Part shown: positions 49,029 through 58,300 of the stretch, in pieces
Layout of the letters: every line of letters starts with the position of its first letter
How positions within the stretch are numbered: the stretch's first letter is position 1
From: Spirochaetia bacterium
GTDB lineage: Bacteria > Spirochaetota > Spirochaetia > Treponematales > Breznakiellaceae
Direction of reading: 5' to 3'
Assembly: GCA_025997595.1 (NCBI GenBank)
Contig: BNUU01000006.1
Span: forward strand, 8,388 to 72,387
Length of the DNA: 64,000 nt
Program-made: the position numbers and the translations under genes
Notes under the pieces: generated by a model
What the model was told of the DNA's origin: nothing
What the model saw: only the letters and a program-made list of their open reading frames with translations
The model's database searches: none

Positions 49029-50093
49029 CTAATAACCGGATACACCCAGCTTTTTGCACAAACTCCGGGCTGTTTCATCCATATAAACGCCGTCCTGTTC
49101 AAACACTTTTCCGTCAAGAATGATGCTTGGCCGCAGCACCGTTCCATCGGTGTGGGAAGCCGCTGTCCAGAATGCGCCCATGATCGCCTTGCCCTGACTG
49201 CCGATGCCGAATTCCATGCAGCCGAATACCCGTTCGTCCTCTACAATGCGTCCGGTAATGGCGCGCACCCCCGGATTAAAGCCCAGGGAATAGTGGGCCA
49301 GGCGGTACATGTTTTCGTCACCGAATCCGTCGATCCATGCGCGGAACACCGCCGCATCCGCTCCGCCGGAAATATCCTTTACCCGGCCTTCCTTAAACTC
49401 AAGCTTGACGGGGGCTTTTAATTTGCCGATTTCCAAAGGGGGCCACAGGGCTCCGTCAAATACCAAGGTTCCTTCGATGGTTTCTTCCACGGGACACCAG
49501 CTTATCTGTCCGCCCAGCATGATGGGATATCCCTTGCGGGTAGCCTTTTGTCCCGAGTGGCGTACTTTCCTTCCCCGGTTGTACGCCTTAAGCTTGGTAC
49601 CATTTTGCGCAGTAACAATAACCTCATCCGCTTTTTCAAGGGTATCTTTCATATATTCGCCAAGCTCGATCATGGCGTCGTAATCCACGCGGGAAACGGT
49701 TTTTACAATCATCTCCACATCCATGCCGGTCAAACAGATATAGCGTGTTCCAAAGTCCATGGAATCGCGGAACGCCTTTGAGTGCATGATGTAGGAATAT
49801 GCCAGCTCGATCCAAACATCCGCTTTTCCCACCGCCGCCCCAATCGGGGCAGGGGGTTCCATACATGCGTTCGGCGCGGTGGCATAGTTGATGACGGTGG
49901 GTATACCCCCAATCGCGTAAACCGCCTGGGAGACCGCGTCAACCACCCGGCGGTCCGACGAAGTATCCCCGGTGATGACAACATTTTCTCCGGGCTTCAC
50001 CAGCATAACGTCCTTGACCAGTGTCATGGCCCCCTTCATCAATTCCAGATACAAGTACTCATCTCTTGTCTCAACGCCCAAATTCAGTTCCAT
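49029..50093 (-). CDS. M29-like aminopeptidase / NicX-type metalloenzyme
   Basis: 354 aa. N-terminal MKGAMTLVKDVMLVKPGENVVITGDTSSDRRVVDAVSQAVYA resembles the M29 (thermophilic aminopeptidase) and 2,5-dihydroxypyridine dioxygenase family. Possible metal ligands sit in the later half: CMEFGIGSQGKAIMGAFWTAASHTDGTVLRPSIILDG has the conserved His-x-Asp (SHTDG). GGAGG precedes ATG 50093. The operon setting with OPT and PepD favours a peptidase. Confidence 0.8.
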   Translation of the reverse strand: MELNLGVETRDEYLYLELMKGAMTLVKDVMLVKPGENVVITGDTSSDRRVVDAVSQAVYAIGGIPTVINYATAPNACMEPPAPIGAAVGKADVWIELAYSYIMHSKAFRDSMDFGTRYICLTGMDVEMIVKTVSRVDYDAMIELGEYMKDTLEKADEVIVTAQNGTKLKAYNRGRKVRHSGQKATRKGYPIMLGGQISWCPVEETIEGTLVFDGALWPPLEIGKLKAPVKLEFKEGRVKDISGGADAAVFRAWIDGFGDENMYRLAHYSLGFNPGVRAITGRIVEDERVFGCMEFGIGSQGKAIMGAFWTAASHTDGTVLRPSIILDGKVFEQDGVYMDETARSLCKKLGVSGY

Positions 50094-50117
50094 GATCCCA
50101 ATCCTCCGTTTTATTTT

Positions 50118-51314
50118 TTAGCCTGCGGCCAGGGTGAACAAACGAAACATAAAGTTTGCCGAAATTCCCGCAGCGAGTCCCCCGATGGTATGTGAAAAAA
50201 TGGCCTTCCCCGTAAGCCGGCGGTAACCGAGGGCCTCCATCATGGCCACATGGGTGCTCAGATATCCGCTCCAGCACATGCACATTGCGGTGAATACCGC
50301 CACATCCCCCGCATGGGCCGCGCCTGTGGCGAGCAGTTTTGGTATCAATGTCATTGCCGCCCCGGCTGCGCCAAGGGCCGTAATGGGCACCGCAAGGCAT
50401 TGGGGGTCCTGAAAACCAAAGAGGGGCTTAATGATAAACTGAATCTTTCCCCCCAGCATGGGCAGTAATCCTATTCCCTCATAGGCGCCGCCGGTATACC
50501 CTCCTGAGGGAGCGCCGTTGGTAAGCAATAACACAAAGGTGCAAATGATCAATACGCCGGGAATAATCGTCATTCCCATGGTAACGCCGGACTTGCCCCC
50601 ATCAAGGGCGGCTTCCAAAAAACGGGAAGCCGCAGATCCATGCCTCACCCTGCGCATATCCGTAAGGGGTTCTGCGAACCCTTGTTCTGTAAACCCCTGT
50701 CCTTCAGTTTGATGATCATCCTGTCTGCCAATGGCTTTTTTCGTAAAGACCAGCATAATCCTTGTACTGACAATGCTTCCTATTACGGCGCCAAGATTGC
50801 CGATCAAAGCGGCCAAAAACAAATTTTCTCCCGCCGGCGCGGAGATGCTTATGACGAATGTGGTTACAATCAGTCCCATGCCAAAGGCGGTACCAAGATT
50901 GGTAAGCGCCGGAACCTGGTATGGGGCAAAATATTTTCTGAAATTTTTACTTTCCGCCAGGGTAAGAATGGCCGGATTATCCGAAAGATAGGTACTGACA
51001 ATTCCCAGGGCGCTCGCGCCGGGCAGCCCGTAGATCGGCTTGATTAAGGGCGACAGGACCTTGTGTATCAACGCAACGACGCCGAATTCCGAGAGCAGTT
51101 CCGAGAGCGCGCCCATGATAACGGCAATTGCCATTATGTAAAAAACGGTTGACATCAAAATATCGTAGGCGGTTTTTATCAGCGTATTGATCAGGTTTGT
51201 GCCGCCCATCCTCATTCCCAGAAGAATAAAAAGGGCGGCCAAGCTCCCGAGAAACACGAAGCTTTCCGGACTAACGGAGCGTTTATATAAAACCGATTCT
51301 TCTTTTGCGTTCAA
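50118..51314 (-). CDS. YjiH-like membrane protein with nucleoside-recognition (Gate) domains
   Basis: 398 aa integral membrane protein with Gate-domain helices: MAIAVIMGALSELLSEFGVVALIHKVLSPLIKPIYGLPGASALGIVSTYLSDNPAILTLAE and SGVTMGMTIIPGVLIICTFVLLL. Probably a transporter of small metabolites. Start appears to be TTG 51314 behind GGGGAT. The hydrophilic middle (TEGQGFTEQGFAEPL) is encoded by a DNA palindrome and looks inserted. First gene of the leftward peptide operon, divergent from the LysR gene. Confidence 0.8.
   Translation of the reverse strand: MNAKEESVLYKRSVSPESFVFLGSLAALFILLGMRMGGTNLINTLIKTAYDILMSTVFYIMAIAVIMGALSELLSEFGVVALIHKVLSPLIKPIYGLPGASALGIVSTYLSDNPAILTLAESKNFRKYFAPYQVPALTNLGTAFGMGLIVTTFVISISAPAGENLFLAALIGNLGAVIGSIVSTRIMLVFTKKAIGRQDDHQTEGQGFTEQGFAEPLTDMRRVRHGSAASRFLEAALDGGKSGVTMGMTIIPGVLIICTFVLLLTNGAPSGGYTGGAYEGIGLLPMLGGKIQFIIKPLFGFQDPQCLAVPITALGAAGAAMTLIPKLLATGAAHAGDVAVFTAMCMCWSGYLSTHVAMMEALGYRRLTGKAIFSHTIGGLAAGISANFMFRLFTLAAG
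50664..50698. repeat. Palindromic element inside the YjiH-like gene
   Basis: Outer arms AGGGGTT (50665-50671) and AACCCCT (50692-50698) enclose an alternative inner hairpin AAGGGGTTC-TGC-GAACCCTT (50664-50683). It encodes the polar GFTEQGFAEPL loop in frame. Confidence 0.5.
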
Positions 51315-51371
51315 ACAATCATCCCCATAAATGACACTTTCAAAAATTCAATATATCGGGTAACATTCTTG

Positions 51372-51428
51372 ATAAGATTATATGGGGGATCTTATAATAC
51401 TGCTAATCAATAGTTTTTATCGATTGAT
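51372..51428. promoter_or_regulatory. Two inverted repeats in the yjiH-lysR divergent region, candidate LysR sites
   Basis: ATAAGAT (51372-51378) / ATCTTAT (51389-51395) and ATCAAT (51406-51411) / ATTGAT (51423-51428). Both fit the spaced dyad (T-N11-A style) bound by LysR-type regulators and lie between the two divergent starts. Binding is inferred. Confidence 0.5.
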
Positions 51429-51463
51429 AAAAAACATTGATATACATGGAAGGGGGAGAACTG

Positions 51464-52402
51464 ATGAATTTACAACAATTGCAATACTTTAAAACAGTTG
51501 CGGAAATTGGTCATGTCACTGAATCCTCTGAAATATTGCATATATCGCAGCCCGCAATAAGCATGGCAATATCGAATTTGGAAGCGGAACTTGAGGTTCC
51601 TTTGTTCAAAAAAGGCGGACACCGGTTACAACTAACCCCCTATGGCAAAATATTACTTGAGCATGTGTCGGTTGTCATTCAGGAAATAAATACTGCGGTG
51701 ACCGAAATCAATAATCTTGCATTGTCTGAAAAACAGGTCCTGCGCATTGCCTCTACCTACTCCTTAAGCAGTTCCTTGCTGCCCTCTGTCATTCAGCCAT
51801 TTATTGAAGAAAATCCAAGCACCATTATCCAAATTAAACAGGGGCCCAATCTGGAACTGTTAAAAGGTATTGCCAATGAGGAATATGATTTTATTTTTGG
51901 ACGCATTTTACCGAACCAGGAAATATCAAAATATATTCAGCATTTATCACTGTACACCGAGGAGTTAGCAATACTACTCAACAGCAACCACCCCCTGGCC
52001 GATAAGGATGAACTTGAACTGGGAGATTTAAAAAACGAGGATTTTATTTTTTTTCACGAGTCCACCGGTTTTCATCTTTTGGTAATGAATTTATTCCAGG
52101 CGGCGGGCTATAAGCCGAATATCCGGTATCAAGTTTACGATAACGCGTCCTGTGCAAACATGGTTGCCGCAAATCTGGGGGTAGCGCTGGTCGGCCCCAC
52201 GCCCGGCTATGATCATAACCGGGTACGCCAAATCAAATTGAAACCCTCAAAGGAAAACCAGACCAGCATTTTTCTGCTCTGGAATTCAAAACACGAATGG
52301 GAACCATCGGGCTTGCGTGCAAAATTTTTTAAACATATTCAGAAGTTATACGAAATTGGGAATGTCCCGAATTTTTTTCAAAAAAGTGCAAAAAACACTT
52401 GA
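51464..52402 (+). CDS. LysR-family transcriptional regulator
   Basis: 312 aa from ATG 51464 with GGGGGAG upstream. Winged helix: MNLQQLQYFKTVAEIGHVTESSEILHISQPAISMAISNLEAELEVPLFKKGGHRLQLTPYGK. Effector domain: TYSLSSSLLPSVIQPFIEENPSTIIQIKQG and later ANLGVALVGPTPG. Lower G+C than its neighbours. Divergent from the yjiH...pepD operon, which it most likely controls in response to an amino acid or peptide. Confidence 0.93.
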   Translation: MNLQQLQYFKTVAEIGHVTESSEILHISQPAISMAISNLEAELEVPLFKKGGHRLQLTPYGKILLEHVSVVIQEINTAVTEINNLALSEKQVLRIASTYSLSSSLLPSVIQPFIEENPSTIIQIKQGPNLELLKGIANEEYDFIFGRILPNQEISKYIQHLSLYTEELAILLNSNHPLADKDELELGDLKNEDFIFFHESTGFHLLVMNLFQAAGYKPNIRYQVYDNASCANMVAANLGVALVGPTPGYDHNRVRQIKLKPSKENQTSIFLLWNSKHEWEPSGLRAKFFKHIQKLYEIGNVPNFFQKSAKNT

Positions 52403-52447
52403 CCTGGAGCGAACCCCGGACTATATATTATGAATATGGAGGTTTAC

Positions 52448-53110
52448 ATGGTTAAACAACGTTCTTTCACAATAGTGAAGGGTTTTATGATAGCGGCGGT
52501 ATTGATGTTTTTCGTATGTCTAACGGTGTCTGCACAGGGGCAGAACACCGCAAGAAAAATCCTTATCGTGTATTTTAGCAATCCTGAAAACACGGACGGT
52601 ACAGACGCGGTTTCAGGCGCGAGCGTCCAAATCGTCAGCGGCAGGAAAGTTGGGAATGTACAAATGGTTGCCGAGATAATCCAACGGACAACTGGCGGGG
52701 ATTTATTCCCGATTCAAACGCAAAGCCCCTATCCCAAAACGCACAAGGAGTTACTTGATTATGTCAAACAGGAACAGGAAACCAACACCCGCCCTGTTCT
52801 TTCAACACAGGTCAGAAACATGGCGGAGTATGATACTATTTTCTTAGGCTACCCAATATGGTGGTATACGTTGCCTTTAGCGGTGTCAAGTTTTTTGGAA
52901 GAATACAACCTTTCAGGGAAAACAATCATTCCTTTTTGTGTTCACGGCGGCAGCGGATGGGCCAACACCATTGAAATAATTACAAAATTGGAGCCGCAGG
53001 CAACGATAAAAGACGGATTTACTGTTTCAAGAAACACCGTTGCAAGATCAGAACGGGACGTAAGCGCCTGGCTTCGCAGACTTGGAATGGTGAGGCAGGG
53101 GAAACAATGA
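52448..53110 (+). CDS. Exported flavodoxin-like protein
   Basis: 220 aa from ATG 52448 (GGAGG upstream). N-terminal hydrophobic segment SFTIVKGFMIAAVLMFFVCLTVSAQG is a signal peptide or anchor. The flavodoxin fold follows: KILIVYFSNPENTDGT (phosphate loop region), then IFLGYPIWWYTLPLAVSSFLEEYNLSGKTIIPFCVHGGSG. It belongs to the family of secreted flavodoxins common in anaerobes. The stop overlaps a truncated merR-like frame as ATGA, a frequent pairing for redox-responsive flavodoxins. Confidence 0.88.
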   Translation: MVKQRSFTIVKGFMIAAVLMFFVCLTVSAQGQNTARKILIVYFSNPENTDGTDAVSGASVQIVSGRKVGNVQMVAEIIQRTTGGDLFPIQTQSPYPKTHKELLDYVKQEQETNTRPVLSTQVRNMAEYDTIFLGYPIWWYTLPLAVSSFLEEYNLSGKTIIPFCVHGGSGWANTIEIITKLEPQATIKDGFTVSRNTVARSERDVSAWLRRLGMVRQGKQ

Positions 53111-53259
53111 CCATTGCAGAGGTCGGCAAAAAATATGACCTTTCCGTTGATACACTACGATATTATGGACTTGTTTGGCAACCAACCGGGGTGTCGATCA
53201 AGTCCATAACCATATTGGACCACTTACAACATAACACCAAAAAATCCCTTTTAATATAG
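53107..53259 (+). pseudogene. Truncated MerR-family regulator
   Basis: The frame starts MTIAEVGKKYDLSVDTLRYYG, a clear MerR helix-turn-helix start (normally continuing RYYE and about 100-140 residues more). It is cut after LRYY by a GACTTGTT-type hairpin (53164-53208), continues as unrelated sequence and stops after 50 codons. The start overlaps the flavodoxin stop as ATGA. Almost certainly non-functional as a DNA-binding dimer. Confidence 0.8.
53164..53208. repeat. GACTTGTT-type hairpin truncating merR
   Basis: Outer arms TATGGACTTG (53164-53173) and CAAGTCCATA (53199-53208); the interior GGCAACCAACCG resembles the interior of the element at 32277-32312 (GGCAACTAACCG). The right arm also forms the last codons of the convergent unknown gene. 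Confidence 0.65.
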
Positions 53260-53791
53260 TCACATATTGAATATTATTAATTTCGTATTTTACCGTAAAT
53301 TCAGTTTCATATTCTGTATCTTTTAATTTGCTAATACCAAATAAACTATCAAACAAATGTTCCGGCGCAAAATCATCAACGACTATTTCATACCATATAT
53401 AATTTTTCCCATCTTTAGTAGTGCTTTTTCTATAATTTAATTTTTCATTTTCATAATTTTGTTCGTGAGAATATTTTAATCCTTTGTTTTCAAATTTACA
53501 TTTATCAATACTTATATTTGATATATTTTCTGCTGTTTCAAATGCAATGTAAAACCGAGCGCCTCGATGTGGCTTTTGACCGTTAATTACTGATTTGAAC
53601 ACTATGCTGTTACAATCATAATGAAATTGTATCCCGTTTTCTTCATATACAATTTCTCTTTGTTCTTTGCCCAAGATAGCATTGTAATTTTCAGGTACTT
53701 TCGCCGTATAGTAAATCGCCGTTTGGCTAAATATTTGACTGCCGGCAATGAGTATCACAACAATAATGGTTATCACTAAAAATTTCTTCAT
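53198..53791 (-). CDS. AT-rich exported or membrane-anchored protein of unknown function
   Basis: 197 aa. N-terminal hydrophobic segment MKKFLVITIIVVILIAGSQIFS, then a soluble region with many Asn, Lys, Tyr and Ile; no family recognised. Base composition is strikingly lower in G+C than the flanks, suggesting recent acquisition. The C-terminal codons (VSGPIWLWT) are supplied by the hairpin element, so the natural end may have been lost. Confidence 0.6.
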   Translation of the reverse strand: MKKFLVITIIVVILIAGSQIFSQTAIYYTAKVPENYNAILGKEQREIVYEENGIQFHYDCNSIVFKSVINGQKPHRGARFYIAFETAENISNISIDKCKFENKGLKYSHEQNYENEKLNYRKSTTKDGKNYIWYEIVVDDFAPEHLFDSLFGISKLKDTEYETEFTVKYEINNIQYVTILKGIFWCYVVSGPIWLWT

Positions 53792-53877
53792 ATTATATTC
53801 CCAAATATGTTAGGACAAATGGCATATAATATACAGTTTACGTTATACGCAAACAAATTTACCACCTGATCTCCATT

Positions 53878-55329
53878 CTACAAAGTTCTGATAATCGCCT
53901 CCGCTGCGGCCCGTCCTTCGGCAATGGCGCGGACCACCAGGCTTGCGCCGGTCTTGGCGTCCCCGGCGGCCCAGACCTTGGGGTTCGAGGTATGGAAACT
54001 TCCCCGTGTGCGGATATTGCCCCGCTCGTCGGTTACGAGCCCCAGATCCTCCACAACGCCCTGCTGCACCACATGGGTAAAGCCCATGGCCAGCAGCACC
54101 AGATCCGCGCCGATCTCAAAGTCGGAACCCGCAATCTCGCTCATGTTCCAGCGGCCGTCCTGATTAACCCAATCCACTTTGCAGGCATGGATCGAATCTA
54201 CTTTGCCGTCCCTTCCGTTAAAGGCCTTGGTGTTCACCGACCAGAACCGCTCCCCCCCTTCCAGATGGGAACTGGATGTCTTGAGCACCTTGGGCCAGAG
54301 GGGCCAGGGCTCCTCGTCGGGCCGGTGTTCCGGGGGGCAGGGCAGCACCTCGATTTGGGTGACATGCTTGGCCCCCTGACGGTTGGCGGTTCCCACGCAG
54401 TCAGAACCGGTGTCCCCCCCGCCGATAACCACCACCCGCTTGCCCCAGGCGGTGATGGGCTCAAGCCCCTCGTTGTCCTCGCCGCCCAAACTGCGGTTCT
54501 GCAGGGCAAGGAAATCCAGGGCCTGCACGATGCCGGCGTTCTCCCGGCCCGGCGCTTTAAGATCCCGGGCCTCCCGCGCGCCGATGGTAAGGAGGACCAG
54601 ATCGTTGGAAGATTCCAGTTCTTTTGGATCGATAAATTCCCCGTCTTTCCCCAGGGTGCCGAATCCGTATTGGGCGGAGCCGACACGGGTATTGGTCTTA
54701 AAGATCACCCCTTCGGCTTCCATGATCTTGACCCGCCTGTCGATAAAACTCTTGTCCAGTTTGAAGTCCGGGATGCCGTAGCGGAGGTAGCCGCCCACTT
54801 TCCGGTCCCCCTCGTAGACGGTGACGGTGAAGCCCTCCCGGTTCAGGTACCAGGCCGCCGAAAGTCCCGCAGGGCCCGCTCCAACTACAGCGACTTTCTT
54901 GCCGTTCCGGTGCTTGGGGGGCCGGGGGACCACGACCCCCAGGCTAAAGGCCTTCTCGATCACCGCAAGCTCATTCTGCCGGATCGTGACCGGTTCGTCG
55001 GTGGCCCCCAGCACGCAGGAGGCCTCGCAGAGGGCGGGGCAGACCCGGCCGGTAAATTCCGGAAAGGGGTTGGTATCCTGCAGGGCGGCCCATGCGCCGA
55101 CCCAGTCGTTGCGGTAGAGTCGATCCTGCCATTCGGGCATCGTATTGCTAATCGGACAGGCCCAATGGCAGAAGGGCACCCCGCAGTCCATGCAGCGGCT
55201 GGCCTGGAGCCGCCTGTCCTCATCGGGAAGCTGAACCTCAACCTCGCTGTAATCGTTGATCCGTTCCTCAACGGGCCTATAGCCCGCGCTTTTCCGCTGT
55301 ACCTTTAAAAATCCCTTTGGGTCGCCCAT
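53878..55329 (-). CDS. gltD: Glutamate synthase small subunit
   Basis: 483 aa, NAD(P)H-oxidising partner of GltB. N-terminal ferredoxin-like Cys cluster CMDCGVPFCHWACPISNTMPEW and CPALCEASCVLG bind 4Fe-4S centres. FAD site: KKVAVVGAGPAGLSAAWYLNREG. NAD(P)H site: KRVVVIGGGDTGSDCVGTANRQGA. C-terminal FAD contact: VWAAGDAKTGASLVVRAIAEGRAAA. The start overlaps the gltB stop as TAATG. Confidence 0.97.
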   Translation of the reverse strand: MGDPKGFLKVQRKSAGYRPVEERINDYSEVEVQLPDEDRRLQASRCMDCGVPFCHWACPISNTMPEWQDRLYRNDWVGAWAALQDTNPFPEFTGRVCPALCEASCVLGATDEPVTIRQNELAVIEKAFSLGVVVPRPPKHRNGKKVAVVGAGPAGLSAAWYLNREGFTVTVYEGDRKVGGYLRYGIPDFKLDKSFIDRRVKIMEAEGVIFKTNTRVGSAQYGFGTLGKDGEFIDPKELESSNDLVLLTIGAREARDLKAPGRENAGIVQALDFLALQNRSLGGEDNEGLEPITAWGKRVVVIGGGDTGSDCVGTANRQGAKHVTQIEVLPCPPEHRPDEEPWPLWPKVLKTSSSHLEGGERFWSVNTKAFNGRDGKVDSIHACKVDWVNQDGRWNMSEIAGSDFEIGADLVLLAMGFTHVVQQGVVEDLGLVTDERGNIRTRGSFHTSNPKVWAAGDAKTGASLVVRAIAEGRAAAEAIIRTL

Positions 55330-58300
55330 TAATATACTCCAATCGAAAGGTCTTCACGCCGGCGGATCTCGTAGATCTTCTGGTCCAGTTCCGCCAGTTT
55401 GGCCATGTCCAGGGCCATTTTGTATTCCACCGGCAGCACCTTGATGAACTTGGGCCTGTTTTCCGGCCATGCGTCCAGAATGGCCTTGGCATAGGCCGAA
55501 CCGGTCCAGTAGATGTGCTTGCGGATCATATCCTTGACGAAGTTTTCATCGGCGTCATTGTCGAGGCCGGAAAGTTCCACCATCCCCCGGTTGAGGAAGT
55601 ATTCGAAGTTACCGTTCACGTTGAGCACATAGGCGATACCCCCGGACATACCGGCGGCAAAGTTCCGGCCCACAGCCCCCAGCACCACGAGCCGGCCCCC
55701 GGTCATGTACTCGGCGCAGTGATCCCCGGTACCTTCCACCACCGCCACGGCCCCGGAGTTCCGCACGCAGAACCGCTCCCCGGCAACCCCGGCAACGTAG
55801 AGCTCCCCGGCGGTGGCGCCGTAAAGCACGGTGTTCCCCACGATGATGTTCTCGTTGGTCTTAAAGCTTGAACCTTCAGGCGGGGCCACCACGATGCGGC
55901 CGCCGGAAAGTCCCTTGCCCAGGTAGTCGTTGGTGTCCCCCGCAACCCGGAAGGTGATGCCCTTGGCGAGGAATGCGCCGAAGCTCTGCCCGGCGGAACC
56001 GGCAAAGTCCACGGTAACGAAATTTTCCGGCAAACCCTCTCCCCCAAAGCGTTTTGACACTTCATAAGAGAGCATGGCCCCCACCGCCCGATCGGTGTTC
56101 TTGATGGGCAACCTAAAGGTTGTTGGGGTCTTCCGGTCCAGGGCGACCAGGCACTTGTCGATAAGCTGGCGGTCCAGAATACTATCGATTTTGTGGATCT
56201 GATCCTGGACGCAGCGCCGCTCGGTCCCGCCGGGGATGTCCGCGGGGCCTTCAGCCTTGTAAAGCAGTGCAGAAAGGTCCACCCCGGCGGATTTGGGCTT
56301 GCCGCTTTTCCGTTGGGTCAAGAGGTCCGCCCGGCCTACGAGGTCGTCAAAGTGCTTAAACCCAAGGGAGGCCATGATTTCCCGTGTTTCTTCGGCGATA
56401 AAGCGGAAAAAGTTGATGAGATACTCGCTCTTGCCCGCAAACCGCTTCCGCAGCTCCGGGTCCTGGGTGGCAACCCCCATGGGGCAGGTGTTTTCGTGGC
56501 ACTTCCGCATCATCACACAGCCCAGAACGATGAGGGTTGAGGTGCCGAAGCCGAATTCCTCGGCCCCCAGCATCCCGGCGATGACGATGTCCCGGCCGGT
56601 TTTGAGCTGGCCGTCGGTCTGGAGCCGCACCCGGCCCCGGAGGCCGTTCCGCACCAGCACCTGATGGGTCTCCGCAAGTCCCAGTTCCCAGGGGATACCC
56701 GCGTGGCGGATGCTGCTCTGGGGGCTGGCCCCGGTACCGCCGTCATAACCTGAAATCAGGATATTGTCCGCGTGGGCCTTGGCGACCCCGGCGGCAATGG
56801 TCCCCACCCCGCTTTCGGACACAAGTTTGACGCTGATCCGGGCTGCCGGGTTGGCGTTTTTCAAATCGAAGATCAATTCAGCCAAATCTTCTATAGAATA
56901 AATATCATGATGGGGCGGCGGACTGATCAGGGTGACCCCGGTGGTGGAATGCCGGGTCCGGGCAATGGGGCCCGCAACCTTGTCACCGGGGAGCTGACCG
57001 CCCTCGCCGGGCTTGGCCCCCTGGGCAATCTTGATCTGGAGTTCCGAAGCGTTGGCCAGGTATTCGCTGGTAACCCCGAAACGGGCGGAAGCCACCTGTT
57101 TGATGGCGCTGCGGACCCAGGTCCCGTCGGGGCGCAGCGGAAAACGTTCCGGGTCCTCCCCGCCTTCGCCGGAGTTTGACCGGCTCTTGATGGCGTTCAT
57201 CGCAGCCGCAATGGTTTCGTGGGCTTCTTTGGAAATAGAACCGAAGGACATGGCCCCGGTGGTGAACCGCTTCATGATGGCTTCCACGCTTTCCACCTGG
57301 TCCAGGGGAATTGCCCCGGACGGGGCGCCTGGGATGGCCTTGCCATCCCTTACCGTTCCCGGCTGGACAAAATCCAGGAGGCCCCGGATCACATGGGGGT
57401 TTTGATTCAGGGTATTGGCTGCGGCGGAAAACTGTTTGAACCTGTTGTAGTCCCCGGTCCGGGTTGCCCATTGGAGCAGGTGGATGGTGTCGGGGTTCCA
57501 GGCGTGTTTTTCGCCGTACTTGCGCCAGCGGTACTGCCCCACCCCGTCCAACAGGTAATCCGATACCGCGGGGGCTTCCTCAGCTTTGGCATACGCTTCT
57601 TTTGCCTGCCTGTAATGGTCCAAAATTTCCGCTTCCAGTTCCGTAAAGCCCGCGCCGGCAATGCGGCTGGTGGTTCCCCGGAAGCACTTTTCGATCACCT
57701 CGGGCCCCAGGCCCAATGCCTCAAAAATCTGAGCTCCCCGGTAGGAACGGAGGGTACTGGTCCCCATCTTGGACATCACCTTGAGGACGGCCTTCTGGAT
57801 GCCCTTGAGGTAGTTCTTTTTGGCGTGGGCAAAATCCCCGATTTTCTCCCCATCCGCCCCCCGGCAAATCGCCGCGATGGAGGCCAGGGCCCCGTAGGGC
57901 ACGATCAAATCCGCGCCGTAGCCGAAGAGCAGGGCAAAGTGCATAAGTTCCCGGGGCTCCGCGGATTCAATAATGATGGAAAGTTTCATCCGCAGGCCCT
58001 TTTTGATGAGCCCGTGATGTACCGCCCCCGCCGCGAGGAGCGCCGGAATGGCAACCCGCCCGCTTTCGGGGGACAGAGCTGAGCGATCCGATAAAATCAG
58101 GAGCGAAATCCCCTCGTTTGCCACTTTCACGGCTTCGGAGATCAATAAATCCAGGGATTGCTCCAACGCAGAGGGCTGTTGACCCGCAGCATCCCTCTTC
58201 ATATTGTAAAATGTTGCGTCCAAAGTCCGGGATTTAAAGGTTTCAGGTTTCAGATCCTTTAGAGCGTCCAAATCGGCAGGGGTGAGGACGGGATTCATCA

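Noticed and set aside
53992..55308. A 438-codon plus-strand frame antisense to gltD
   Set aside because: It lies wholly opposite a gene with all GltD motifs, has no ribosome-binding site or recognisable domain, and mirrors third-position GC bias.
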